Below are positions 26,176 through 35,596 of a DNA stretch of 54,859 nucleotides, in pieces (positions within the stretch are counted from its first letter, which is position 1; every line of letters starts with the position of its first letter). The DNA is from Aquamicrobium lusatiense (lineage in GTDB: Bacteria > Pseudomonadota > Alphaproteobacteria > Rhizobiales > Rhizobiaceae): the NCBI RefSeq assembly GCF_014201615.1, contig NZ_JACHEU010000009.1:1-54859 (forward strand). The letters are read 5' to 3'. The notes under the pieces were generated by a model that was given only the letters and a program-made list of their open reading frames with translations, ran no database searches and was not told where the DNA came from. The position numbers and the translations under genes were made by a program.

Positions 26176-26333
26176 CATTTTTATATTTTTATTTATCTGA
26201 TATTGCGCCTCTTACATAATGAAGATTGGCGCTGTACTCCGGGCGCCTGTCACATTATGGCCATTTATAATTTGCGCTTCGATTATGAGTATGCTCCAAA
26301 TGATAGTTTGTATCTATTAATTGGAGCGATAAA

Positions 26334-27305
26334 ATGGCTCAGCGTCCCCGGGCAAACAATCTGGAACTGCGCCACTTGCGATATTTCCTGGCGGTGGCCG
26401 AAGCCATGAATTTCGGTCAGGCTGCTGACCGCCTGAACATCGCCCAGCCGGGCCTGAGCCAGCAGATAAAGATGCTTGAACAGATCATCGGCGTGGTATT
26501 GTTCGATCGCTCACGTCGTCAGTTGCGAATGACCCTTGCAGGTGAATTATTCCTGCCTGAGGTTCAGAAGATCTTCGCGCAGGTTGAACATGGCGTGCAG
26601 ACAGCCCAGCGGGCGGGTCGTGGTGAAATCGGACGGCTGGCTATCGGCTATGTCGGTTCAGCTGCCTATACAGGGGCGCTCACCCGCCTGGTCGGGACAT
26701 TTCGTAAGACTCATCCCTACATCAATCTTGATATTGCCGAAATGGAAATGCTCCGGCAGCTCGACGCTATTGCGCAAGGCGTTTTGGATGTGGGCTTTAT
26801 TCGTCCACCAGTCCCGCTACCCGAAGGGGTGGCTTCTGTTACCGTCATGAGGGAAGAGTTGATGATTGTGTTGCCACACTCTCACCCGCGAGCGCAGCAA
26901 CCCGTCATTTTCTTTGGCGATCTCCAGGAAGAGACATTCATTACACCTCAGCATCCGCACCTGGTCAGTTTCAATGCCCATACGATCGAAGCGGGCAGGG
27001 AAGCAGGCTTTGAGCCTCGCATAGGCGCTCAGGGTCGGGATTTCATGACGATCGCCAGTATGGTTTCGGTCGGACTCGGCATCGCCCTCGTGCCACAGTC
27101 GGTGCAATGCATCCAGCTGCCCAACGTCGTCTACCGTCCCTTAAGCGGCACGACACCGCTGGCTGAACTTGCGGTGGCCTATCGCCGTGGGGATGCCTCA
27201 GCGGCCGTACGGCATTTCATTTCCCTGGCGCGTAAGATTGCTCGCATCATGCATGAGGAGCAGGCGGCCGCAGCCTCTCAGGCCGGTTCATCCTCTGACG
27301 GTTGA
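26334..27305 (+). CDS. LysR-family transcriptional regulator
   Basis: 323 residues from ATG at 26334 after GGAGCG. N-terminal helix-turn-helix: LRHLRYFLAVAEAMNFGQAA, then AQPGLSQQIKMLEQIIGVVL, then FDRSRRQLRMTLAGE. The effector domain includes LDVGFIRPPVPLPEGV and SMVSVGLGIALVPQSVQ, which resembles the CatR/BenM-type subgroup that senses aromatic or organic acids. Its end overlaps by 28 bp, in opposite orientation, the end of the CoA-transferase gene, so convergent transcripts may interfere. Its target is probably the AtuA operon upstream or the GGT operon on the other strand. Confidence 0.93.
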   Translation: MAQRPRANNLELRHLRYFLAVAEAMNFGQAADRLNIAQPGLSQQIKMLEQIIGVVLFDRSRRQLRMTLAGELFLPEVQKIFAQVEHGVQTAQRAGRGEIGRLAIGYVGSAAYTGALTRLVGTFRKTHPYINLDIAEMEMLRQLDAIAQGVLDVGFIRPPVPLPEGVASVTVMREELMIVLPHSHPRAQQPVIFFGDLQEETFITPQHPHLVSFNAHTIEAGREAGFEPRIGAQGRDFMTIASMVSVGLGIALVPQSVQCIQLPNVVYRPLSGTTPLAELAVAYRRGDASAAVRHFISLARKIARIMHEEQAAAASQAGSSSDG

Positions 27306-28492
27306 AAGGTGATCCCCCGCTCCAGCAGATCCGTAATTCGCTCACATGTCAGACCAAGATGACGCAAAACCTCAACCGAGTGTTCGCCTAGTCGTGGTGC
27401 CAGACGGTCAATCTCCAGTGTCGTTTTCGACATATGGACCGGATTCGCCATGGTAATCGTCGCGCCTTCGCTCGGGTGATCGGCAGGACGAAAGAAACCG
27501 GCATCGGCCAGATGAGGATCGCGCAGCACGCTTTCGAACGTGTGCATCGCCATCACCGGCACATCGGCTGCATCGAGCAAATCGATCCAGTCCGAAGAAG
27601 TGCGGCTGCGAAACAATTCTGTCAGCCAGCCATAGACATGAGCGACATTTTCCATGCGAGACTGGAAAGTGGCAAACCTTTCATCCCGTTCCAGAAGCCC
27701 CTCATCCCCGATCGCTTTCAGGAAGCGTCGCCAGTGGTCATCGGTATAAAGAAGTGCGCAGACATGTCCGTCAGCGGTTGGTAAAGGACGGCGGTCTGCA
27801 GCCAACTGGCGTACATACCCGCCCTGATCCAAAGGCGGATCGAAGGTGAGGCCGCCCAGATGGTCACTGAGAACGAAACTCACCATAGTTTCGAACATCG
27901 GAACATCGACCCGCTGCCCCGGACCTGTTTCACCGCGCCCGATCAGGGCTGCCAGTATTCCGCTCAATGCGGTCAGCCCGACAATTCGGTCAGCGATCGC
28001 AGCAGGCACATAACGTGGCGAGGCGCTCCCGGAAAGCAGGAAGAGATGCGACAGCGTCGAGCCGCCCTGGATGAGGTCGTCATAGGCAGGCCGGGCGGCA
28101 TAGCGCCCATTCTGGCCATAGCCATAAAGCCCGGCGTAAATCAGCCGTGGATTTACGGCGCGGACATCTTCCCATGAAAGACCGAGACGCTTCATTGCGG
28201 CCGGGCGCACATTGTAGACCAGTACATCGGCATCGCGGCATAGCTCCAGCAGCAATTCGCGCCCTTCGGGAGTTTTGAGATTGAGTGCGACCGAACGCTT
28301 GGAACGGTTGGAATTGAGAAAGAGAGGTCCCATTCCCGGTGAGCGCGATGGGCCGACATTGCGCATCAGATCACCGCTTGGTGGTTCCACCTTTATAACG
28401 TCGGCTCCGAAGTCACCAAGGTACTGGGTAGCGAACGGTCCCATCAGAACAGAGGTGAGATCGATAACCTTTATACCTTTCAGCGGTCCCAT
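27278..28492 (-). CDS. Family III CoA-transferase (CaiB/BaiF/Frc)
   Basis: 404 residues from ATG at 28492 after AGGAAAG. The N-terminus GIKVIDLTSVLMGPFATQYL and GADVIKVEPPSGD are standard for the family. The catalytic Asp is Asp138 in RPAYDDLIQGG, and the block GPGQRVDVPMFETMVSF is also typical. These enzymes move CoA between carboxylic acids without free energy cost, activating an acid for beta-oxidation-like breakdown. It is the last gene of the GGT/transporter operon (116 bp after the ATPase), so it probably activates the acid left after gamma-glutamyl cleavage. Confidence 0.93.
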   Translation of the reverse strand: MGPLKGIKVIDLTSVLMGPFATQYLGDFGADVIKVEPPSGDLMRNVGPSRSPGMGPLFLNSNRSKRSVALNLKTPEGRELLLELCRDADVLVYNVRPAAMKRLGLSWEDVRAVNPRLIYAGLYGYGQNGRYAARPAYDDLIQGGSTLSHLFLLSGSASPRYVPAAIADRIVGLTALSGILAALIGRGETGPGQRVDVPMFETMVSFVLSDHLGGLTFDPPLDQGGYVRQLAADRRPLPTADGHVCALLYTDDHWRRFLKAIGDEGLLERDERFATFQSRMENVAHVYGWLTELFRSRTSSDWIDLLDAADVPVMAMHTFESVLRDPHLADAGFFRPADHPSEGATITMANPVHMSKTTLEIDRLAPRLGEHSVEVLRHLGLTCERITDLLERGITFQPSEDEPA

Positions 28493-28608
28493 CTTCTGTC
28501 TTTCCTTCTATCTATCGCCGTAACGTCATGCTCCAGCTGCCGACAGCCTGAGCTGCCGGTTTGCCGGACAGGCCTTTTCCTGAGCCGACTATAGTGGGCG
28601 GGATTGCA

Positions 28609-30222
28609 TCACATTCCAGCCGCAGCCGGCATCGCGGCCAGAAGTTTGCGGGTGTATTCGTGCCTGGGGTGTTCGAATACTTTATGCACATCTCCGTGCT
28701 CGACGATCTGTCCCTGGCTCATCACCGCAATGCGATTGCAGATATTTGACGCCACCCGCAGATCATGTGTGATGAAGAGCATGGAGAAGCCGAGCTCGGC
28801 GCGTAACAGGGAAAAAAGCTGAAGCACCTGGGCCTGGACCGTCACATCAAGGGCGGAGACCGCTTCGTCTGCAACGATGATTTCCGGCTCCAGCGCCAAA
28901 GCACGGGCGATGCAGATACGCTGTCGCTGGCCGCCGGAAAACTCATGGGGAAAGCGCTCGATTGCCGAGGGTTGCAATCCCACCATTTCCAGTAGTCGAC
29001 AGGCCTGCCGGCGTGCTTCCACTGTCGTCTTCCCGAAGCGAACCGGTCCCTCGATCATTGATTGGCCGATGCGGCGGCGCGGGTTGAGCGAGCTGTAAGG
29101 ATCCTGAAAAATCATCTGGATCCGATGCCTAATACGATTCATCTGTGCCAGGGGAAGGGTCAGAAGATCCTGCCCGCGAAACAGCATCCGTCCTGATTCC
29201 GGTCGCTCGAATCCAACGACCGCTCGTGCGAGCGTACTTTTGCCTGAACCGGATTCTCCAACGATACCCAGCGTTTCTCCGGGCTGAAGGCTAAAACTTA
29301 CATTCCGAACCGCCCGAACCTGCGTTGCGTTTCGCAACCAGCCCGACTGCCGATAAGTCAGGCAAATATCATCGACTTCAAGGGCTGGTTCTTTATTTTG
29401 TTCTACCGGCGGCAGATAGTTAAGCTGCGGTACGGCGCCGATCAGTTCGCGGGTGTAAGGATGTTCAGGTTGCTTCAGCACCTGCGCGGCGGGACCAGCC
29501 TCGACTACCTTGCCCTTACGCATCACCATGACCCGGTCGGCGACTTCAGCCACAACTCCGAAATCATGCGTAATCAGCATAACGGCACTGTCGTGCTTGG
29601 TGAGGAGCTCACGAAACAGGTGCAGGATCTGTGCCTGTGTGGTGACGTCGAGTGCGGTCGTCGGCTCGTCCGCGATAATTAATGCGGGCTCCATCGCCAG
29701 CGCCATCGCGATCATCACCCGCTGGCGCTGTCCGCCCGAAATCTGGTGTGGATAGCGGCTGTACATCTCTTCCGGCACAGGCAGATGGACGTCCCCCATC
29801 AATTCGATCACGCGCTTGCGGATGGCTGACTTGCTGAGTTCTGGCCGGTGAAGCATCAGAACTTCGGCAATCTGCCGGCCGATCTGCATTACCGGATTAA
29901 GCGCGGTCAAAGGCTCCTGAAAGATCATTGCCATGCGATTGCCGCGCAACTCGTTCAGTCGTGCCTCGGGAGCGTTGATAATCTCCTCACCTTCAAGCAG
30001 AACACTGCCCGAGGCTATGCGCAGCACATCCCGGGGCAGGAGCCCCATGATGACCGATGCGGTTACCGACTTGCCTGAGCCGGATTCTCCTACAACACAC
30101 AAAATTTCACGCTGTGCGATCGTGAGCGAAACATTCTCGACTGCGAGCTCCCGGTCGAGCCCTGCCGGCAGCCTCACGCTCAGATCCTGGATTGTGACGA
30201 CAGCCTTCTTGCTCGAATTCAT
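28609..30222 (-). CDS. Fused dipeptide-type ABC ATPase (DppD-DppF in one chain)
   Basis: 537 residues with two nucleotide-binding domains. First: Walker A GESGSGKS, signature ISGGQRQR, Walker [13 protein letters not shown]. Second: Walker [10 protein letters not shown], signature FSGGQRQR, Walker [13 protein letters not shown], then [16 protein letters not shown], the oligopeptide-type C-terminus. In the second Walker B stretch the residue after Glu is Ala where Pro is usual. The start codon overlaps the DppC-type stop by 4 bp. It resembles GsiA-like glutathione importer ATPases in single-chain architecture and in its neighbourhood with a gamma-glutamyltransferase. Confidence 0.95.
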   Translation of the reverse strand: MNSSKKAVVTIQDLSVRLPAGLDRELAVENVSLTIAQREILCVVGESGSGKSVTASVIMGLLPRDVLRIASGSVLLEGEEIINAPEARLNELRGNRMAMIFQEPLTALNPVMQIGRQIAEVLMLHRPELSKSAIRKRVIELMGDVHLPVPEEMYSRYPHQISGGQRQRVMIAMALAMEPALIIADEPTTALDVTTQAQILHLFRELLTKHDSAVMLITHDFGVVAEVADRVMVMRKGKVVEAGPAAQVLKQPEHPYTRELIGAVPQLNYLPPVEQNKEPALEVDDICLTYRQSGWLRNATQVRAVRNVSFSLQPGETLGIVGESGSGKSTLARAVVGFERPESGRMLFRGQDLLTLPLAQMNRIRHRIQMIFQDPYSSLNPRRRIGQSMIEGPVRFGKTTVEARRQACRLLEMVGLQPSAIERFPHEFSGGQRQRICIARALALEPEIIVADEAVSALDVTVQAQVLQLFSLLRAELGFSMLFITHDLRVASNICNRIAVMSQGQIVEHGDVHKVFEHPRHEYTRKLLAAMPAAAGM

Positions 30223-31100
30223 GACGACACTCTCATGGTGCGCGACAGCCGAGGATCGAGACGGTCACGCAGGTTGTCTCCCAGAAGGTTCACGGCCATC
30301 ACCGTCAGGGCCAGCATCAGCCCTGGTGCGATAATGGTCCATGGTGCGCGGGAAAACACTGCCCGGCCTTCTGCCAGAACATTGCCCCAGGTAGGCGTGC
30401 CTTGCGGAAAGCCGACACCGAGAAACCCAAGCACGGCCTCCGACAGGATAGCGGCTGCAAAGATGTAGGTGATCTGCACCGTCAGCGGGGCGATACAGTT
30501 AGGCAGGATATGCCGTATCAGGATGAGCGGCGTCGGGATCGACATACCCAGAGCAGCTTTTACATAAGGCTCTTCGCGAACGCTCAGTACGACGGAGCGC
30601 ACCAGCCTTACGACGCGCGGAATCTCGTTAAAGGCCAGCGCAGAAACGATAGTCGTCACTGAAGCGCCCAGCAGTGAGACCACGGCCACGGCAAAGAGAA
30701 TATTGGGGATAGCCATGATGGCGTCCATGACGCGCATCATCACGCCATCGACGCGGCGGAAATAGCCGGTGACAAGTCCGATGATCGTTCCAAGAACGCC
30801 GGCGGCTATCGCGGTGAGAAGACCGACCAGAAGCGAGGTCTTGGTGCCCTGAAGCGTCAGGCCGAAGACATCGCGTCCCATGGCATCGGTGCCGAACAGC
30901 GCCAGTTCCGACGGTGCCTGCAATCGCATGCGCGGCCGGATCTGGGTGACGCTGCCGTCAACCAGCCATGGAGCAATCAATGATGTGATGATGATGACAA
31001 GCAGGATTGCGATGCACAGAAAAGCCAGCTTGTTATGCCATAATACGAAGAAGGCTTTTGTGTTTCTGCGTCCGGCAGTCTCGGTTGTTTGGAAACTCAT
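30219..31100 (-). CDS. ABC transporter permease, DppC/OppC type
   Basis: 293 residues from ATG at 31100, which has GAGG nine bases upstream; an upstream start at 31136 would overlap the DppB-type gene and is less likely. Features: the first helix LAFLCIAILLVIIITSLIAP, then FGTDAMGRDVFGLTLQG, an EAA loop EEPYVKAALGMSIPTPLILI, and the C-terminal LLGDNLRDRLDPRL. Inner-membrane subunit of the second peptide-type importer; coupled by a 4-bp overlap to the ATPase. Confidence 0.93.
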   Translation of the reverse strand: MSFQTTETAGRRNTKAFFVLWHNKLAFLCIAILLVIIITSLIAPWLVDGSVTQIRPRMRLQAPSELALFGTDAMGRDVFGLTLQGTKTSLLVGLLTAIAAGVLGTIIGLVTGYFRRVDGVMMRVMDAIMAIPNILFAVAVVSLLGASVTTIVSALAFNEIPRVVRLVRSVVLSVREEPYVKAALGMSIPTPLILIRHILPNCIAPLTVQITYIFAAAILSEAVLGFLGVGFPQGTPTWGNVLAEGRAVFSRAPWTIIAPGLMLALTVMAVNLLGDNLRDRLDPRLSRTMRVSS

Positions 31101-31110
31101 GCCAGGAACC

Positions 31111-32052
31111 TCAATAGCGGATCCGCGGATCGACAATGATATATGCTATGTCGATCAGCAGGTTCACGCCGACATAGATCAGCGCAAAGAACAACATCAG
31201 GCCCTGAACCACGGGATAGTCGCGTGCGAGTATCGCATCGATGGTAAGGCGACCAATTCCGGGAATATTGAATACGCTTTCGGTCACCACGACGCCGGTG
31301 ATCAACATTGCGATGCCAAGGCCGATTACCGTAATTATCGGCACCGCCGCATTCGGCAGCGCATGGCTCCATAACACCCTGCGGCCCGGGTTTCCTTTGG
31401 CTCTGGCAGTTCGCACGAAATCCTGGTTGAGCACTTCGAGCAGGCTGGAGCGCGTCACTCTCGCAATCAACGCCATGAAAACCAGCGCCAGCGTGAGTGA
31501 AGGAAGGATGAGGTGACGAATGGCAGCCGACAAATCAACGAAAGGACTGACATAGCCCTGTACGGGTAAAAGCTCCCATTTCACGGAAAAGAACAACATC
31601 AGAATATAGCCGATAACGAATGCAGGGATCGAGAACCCCGCTACCGACATCGCCATCACTGCCCGGTCAACCCAGCTGTTCAGCCGCCAGGCGGCCAGTG
31701 CGCCCAGTGGCACCGCCACGACGACGGTCAGGATTATGGCCGTCACGGCCAGAACTAAGGTTGCCTCCAGCCTGTCGAAGATCAGCGTCAGCACCGGCAT
31801 CCGTGACAGGATTGACTGGCCGAAATCACCGGTGGCGACCCCGCCGATCCAGGTCACGAACTGGATCGGCAGCGACTGATCAAGGCCGAGCTCATTGCGT
31901 AGTTCGGCTATCGTCTCCGGTGTTGCGGCATCCCCGGCCAGAATGGTGGCGGGATCGCCGGGACTTAGCCGCAGCAATGTGAAGACAATGAGGGCCACGA
32001 TCAACATGACCGGCACCGCCGACAGCATGCGGATAAGGACAAGTCTGAGCAT
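31111..32052 (-). CDS. ABC transporter permease, DppB/OppB type
   Basis: 313 residues; start ATG overlaps the binding-protein stop (TGATG). It has the family's N-terminal helix, LLRLSPGDPATILAG, the loop DFVRTARAKGNPGRRVLWSH, and the closing IDIAYIIVDPRIRY. It pairs with the DppC-type subunit that starts 10 bp after its stop. Confidence 0.93.
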   Translation of the reverse strand: MLRLVLIRMLSAVPVMLIVALIVFTLLRLSPGDPATILAGDAATPETIAELRNELGLDQSLPIQFVTWIGGVATGDFGQSILSRMPVLTLIFDRLEATLVLAVTAIILTVVVAVPLGALAAWRLNSWVDRAVMAMSVAGFSIPAFVIGYILMLFFSVKWELLPVQGYVSPFVDLSAAIRHLILPSLTLALVFMALIARVTRSSLLEVLNQDFVRTARAKGNPGRRVLWSHALPNAAVPIITVIGLGIAMLITGVVVTESVFNIPGIGRLTIDAILARDYPVVQGLMLFFALIYVGVNLLIDIAYIIVDPRIRY

Positions 32053-33635
32053 CAGGCCTTATCCAGAGACCACAATGCCGGAAGAACAGCAGTTACGTAA
32101 TTGCTGATTTCAGGGCGCACTGCTGTATATTGATAGTAGGTACCGAGCGGTATGTAGAAAACGAGATCATGGGCTCGTTTCTGCATTTCTTCCGCAATCT
32201 CTTTCTGTTTTGCGGGATCGGGTTCGCCCTGGTATCGATTCTTCAGCTGTTCGGTTTCGGGGTCGTCGACGAAGCCCGTATAGCCTTGATTGCCGCGCGC
32301 ATCGAAATTCATGTTCCCCAGCGGCGACAAAAGGTCGATGCTGTCAAAGACAGCATGGGCAAGGTTCCAGCCGCCTTCGGACACCGGAGCAGTTCGGGAG
32401 CGGCGTTCGAGAAAAGAGGACCATTCCATCGTCTCGATCCGGCTTTTGATACCGATAGACGTCAGGAGTTGCTGCGTAAGCGGCGCCAGAGTGGAAAATG
32501 ACGCAACGTCGCCGGGCGTGATAATGACGATCTCTTCGCCATTGTAACCGGACTGGGCAACCAGTTCCCTGGCTTCGTCGCCGTTATGCAATCCGTTGTC
32601 GCCGTAGCCGGCATCGGTTTCAAGCGGCGTACCGCAGCCAAAAAAGGCACCGCACTCTTGATAGGCATCGGGATCGCCCACGGCGACATCGAGATAATCG
32701 ATCTGGGATACAACCTTTTGTACGGCGCGTCGCAACAGGACGTCATCGAATGGCGGCTGTGCCCAGTTGAAGCGAATAGTGGAAGCACTCGGGCTGCCCT
32801 TGCGTACCAGTTTCACATCGGTGCCATCGAATGAAGCCCTGCGATCCGGATTGACCGATTCAATGATATCGAGCTCATTGTTCAGCAGGGCGCTGATTGC
32901 CGTGTCCGGGCTGGGGAACCAGATCGTATCGATGCGTTCGACGCGCGGCACCTTGCCGCCAGCCAGGCCATCGGCCGGTTCCGGGCGGGGCACATACGCT
33001 TCGTTGCGGCTATAGGACCAGCTGACGCCGGGCCGGAATTCATCGGGCAGAAAGCGATAGGGGCCGGAGCCCACAACTTCTTCCAGCATGGTGGCTGGCG
33101 GCAACTCTGCAATGCGCCTTGGCATGATGAAAAGCGGGATTGAACTTGTGCGCGCCAGTGCTTCCAGCATCACACCAAATGGCCCGGACAGTTCGAAGCG
33201 AAAGCTGCGATCATCGATGGCGACGATATCGCTGGTCGCGGCCTTCAGGCGCAAACCAACAACATCTCTTTGCCACCAGCGTCTGATTGAGGCAATCACG
33301 TCTTCCGAGGTGACCGGGGCGCCATCATGGAAGGCAAGCCCGTCGCGCAACCGGAAAGTCCAGCTCAGACCATCTTCGGCCATTTCCCAGTTGTCGACCA
33401 TCTGCGGCTGAGGAACCGAGGCGGAATCAACGGAAAACAGAGTATCATAGACAAGGTAGCCGTGATTGCGGGTGATATAGGCGCTGGTGGTTACGGGATC
33501 GAGCACGCGCAACGCAGAGTGAGGGGCAAACCGCAATGTGCCTCCGTTTACCTGTGCCGATACGGTGCGGCTGGTGGCCGCAAACAACATTGCACTGGCC
33601 GAAAACAACAAGGCTTCACGACGATTCAACTGCAT
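32052..33635 (-). CDS. Peptide-type ABC transporter substrate-binding protein (SBP family 5)
   Basis: 527 residues from ATG at 33635 after GGAGGAGAG. The N-terminus LNRREALLFSASAMLFAATS carries twin arginines and a hydrophobic stretch ending SAQ, so export by Sec or Tat is possible, though the Tat consensus is poor. Mature features: VYDTLFSVDSASVPQPQMVD, WTFRLRDGLAFHDGAPVT, GSGPYRFLPDEFRPG. It is clearly less like the binding proteins at 7800 and 18670 than these are like each other, and so probably binds a different ligand, for example a gamma-glutamyl or opine-like compound given the adjacent gene. Confidence 0.93.
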   Translation of the reverse strand: MQLNRREALLFSASAMLFAATSRTVSAQVNGGTLRFAPHSALRVLDPVTTSAYITRNHGYLVYDTLFSVDSASVPQPQMVDNWEMAEDGLSWTFRLRDGLAFHDGAPVTSEDVIASIRRWWQRDVVGLRLKAATSDIVAIDDRSFRFELSGPFGVMLEALARTSSIPLFIMPRRIAELPPATMLEEVVGSGPYRFLPDEFRPGVSWSYSRNEAYVPRPEPADGLAGGKVPRVERIDTIWFPSPDTAISALLNNELDIIESVNPDRRASFDGTDVKLVRKGSPSASTIRFNWAQPPFDDVLLRRAVQKVVSQIDYLDVAVGDPDAYQECGAFFGCGTPLETDAGYGDNGLHNGDEARELVAQSGYNGEEIVIITPGDVASFSTLAPLTQQLLTSIGIKSRIETMEWSSFLERRSRTAPVSEGGWNLAHAVFDSIDLLSPLGNMNFDARGNQGYTGFVDDPETEQLKNRYQGEPDPAKQKEIAEEMQKRAHDLVFYIPLGTYYQYTAVRPEISNYVTAVLPALWSLDKA

Positions 33636-33677
33636 GATTTCTCTCCTCCGGTCTGATTTTAAAAATGTGGTATGACG

Positions 33678-35375
33678 TCAATAGACGCGTCCACGACGCG
33701 GGTCGGGCCAGAAAGAAGTATTGGCACGTGCTGTTCCTCCCCCGGCCGCCATCGGCACGCCATCAGCACGCCAGCAAGAGGCCCCTTCCATGACACCATT
33801 TTCGTGGAAGCGGATTGCTCCCATGCCTCCGGCGACGTGATCGACGGGGCTGATCGTGTGGCCTTTGTCAGCCAGCGCCTGTCTGGTCGCTTCTGGAAAC
33901 CCGGTCTCGACCTCGACCTCCTGCCCCCATGTGAAGATGCGCGGTGCTTCAACCGCTTCCTGCAAGCTCATGCCATGGTCGATAAGATTGATGACGCCTT
34001 GCATCGCCGAAGCCGGAATACGATGTGCGCCCGGCAGACCGAGGGCAAAGGCAGGTTTGCCATCCCGCCGCACGATCAGGGCGGTAATGCCGCTGGTGAT
34101 GCGCTTGCCGGGAGCCAGCGAAAGCGCTTTTCCGGGATGCGGATCGAACAGATACATGTAGTTGTTCGGAATGATGCCAGTGCCGGGAATGATCACCCGC
34201 GCGCCGAACAGGCTGTTGATGGTCTGTGTCGAGCAGACAACGTTGCCTTCGCCGTCGGCGATGGTCACATGGGTCGTATTAGCGGATTCATTGGTGAGAA
34301 TGCGGGCGGCTTGCTGCCGTGCTTTGTCAGGATCGATATCGCCTGCGCGTTCAGCCGCATAGCCTTTGGAAATCAGCCGCTCAAGCGGTACTTCGACAAA
34401 GGCGGGATCCGCAGTGACCGCCAGCCGGTCGGCGGCAGCGATCTTCAATGCCTCGATCAGCCGGTGCAGTGTCGCCTCGGTGCCGAAACCGGAAGCTGCG
34501 ACATCCGTGGGCTCCAGCAGGTTCAGGACCTGAAGTGTCTGGACCCCACCGGAACATGGCGGCGGCGGACCAATTATCTCATGACCCCGATAGGTACCCA
34601 CAACCGGATCGCGCCGTATAACACGATAATTGCGGATATCTTCTTCGGTTACCCATGTGCCTGAGTCGTTCAGAAAAGCACGAAGCTTTTCGCCTGTTTC
34701 ACCTTGCAGCAAAGCTGCAGGGCCGCCTTCAGCAATGGCGCGCAGCGTTTGGGCATAGTCCTTCTGAGCCAGCCGGTCGCCAGCCTTCAATGGCAATCCA
34801 CCGGGCATGAAAATTGCCGCGATTGCAGGATCGAGCAGTAAATCCGGTGCGATCTCGGCAATACAAGTTGCCAGATATGGCGAAAGCAGAAAGCCTTTTT
34901 CTGCATGCCGGATCGCAGGCTCAAGCAATTGTTCCAGAGGCAGACGACCATGTTCTTGCGCCATCTCGCACCAGGCAATCAGGTTGCCGGGAACTGCGAT
35001 GGCGCGTGGGCCGACACGGTTTTCACGGCCCCTGGTTTCCATGTAGTCCGGCCAGCTGTCGGCGACAGGCGTATAGCTGTCGGGACGTGTCGAAGCGGGC
35101 GCCGTGGCGAGACCATCATAGACGTGCACATCGCCACCCGCCAAATGCACGACTGACGTGCCGCCACCGAAAATTCCCACCATCATCGGCTCGACGACAG
35201 TCAGGGCGAAAAGAGAAGCCACGGTGGCGTCGAAAGCATTCCCACCGGCCGCGAAAATCTCCATAGCCGCGGCCGAAGCAAGCGGATGGTTGGTTACGGC
35301 AACTCCGCGGGTTCCGGTAACAGGCCCCTTTTCACAGGCAAAGGTCGTGCTCGGATTGCTGTTGGTGCTGGCCAC
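33678..35375 (-). CDS. ggt: Gamma-glutamyltransferase / glutathione hydrolase-like protein
   Basis: 565 residues if it starts at GTG 35375; the open frame reaches a TTG at 35453. The Ntn-hydrolase autoprocessing site is N-T-T-H (THVTIADGEGNVV follows), with the nucleophile at Thr367 in this numbering; cleavage there yields large and small subunits. Other family motifs: ATVASLFALTVVEPMMVGIF, RVGPRAIAVPGNL and GPPPPCSGGVQTLQVLNLL. No signal peptide is visible, unlike periplasmic GGT, so it may act in the cytoplasm on imported substrates, as YwrD-type relatives do. First gene of the operon with transporter and CoA-transferase; 42 bp precede the binding-protein start. Confidence 0.9.
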   Translation of the reverse strand: MASTNSNPSTTFACEKGPVTGTRGVAVTNHPLASAAAMEIFAAGGNAFDATVASLFALTVVEPMMVGIFGGGTSVVHLAGGDVHVYDGLATAPASTRPDSYTPVADSWPDYMETRGRENRVGPRAIAVPGNLIAWCEMAQEHGRLPLEQLLEPAIRHAEKGFLLSPYLATCIAEIAPDLLLDPAIAAIFMPGGLPLKAGDRLAQKDYAQTLRAIAEGGPAALLQGETGEKLRAFLNDSGTWVTEEDIRNYRVIRRDPVVGTYRGHEIIGPPPPCSGGVQTLQVLNLLEPTDVAASGFGTEATLHRLIEALKIAAADRLAVTADPAFVEVPLERLISKGYAAERAGDIDPDKARQQAARILTNESANTTHVTIADGEGNVVCSTQTINSLFGARVIIPGTGIIPNNYMYLFDPHPGKALSLAPGKRITSGITALIVRRDGKPAFALGLPGAHRIPASAMQGVINLIDHGMSLQEAVEAPRIFTWGQEVEVETGFPEATRQALADKGHTISPVDHVAGGMGAIRFHENGVMEGASCWRADGVPMAAGGGTARANTSFWPDPRRGRVY

Positions 35376-35596
35376 TTTGCGTCTGTTCCCCCATCGAAAT
35401 TCCAGCTGGTCATCTTCGTGCTGGACTGCAGTTAAAATCCTTGCGGCTCGCAAGCTGACCAGATCAGAAAAGCATGGCGTGTTATCATATCATTTCAATA
35501 TGAGAGTAAGGCGAAAGCGATAGGTAAGACTTATGGATTGATCGCTGTCTGGACGGTTTCTTTCAGACTTGTAAGCTGCGGGCAGACAGTCCAGAT

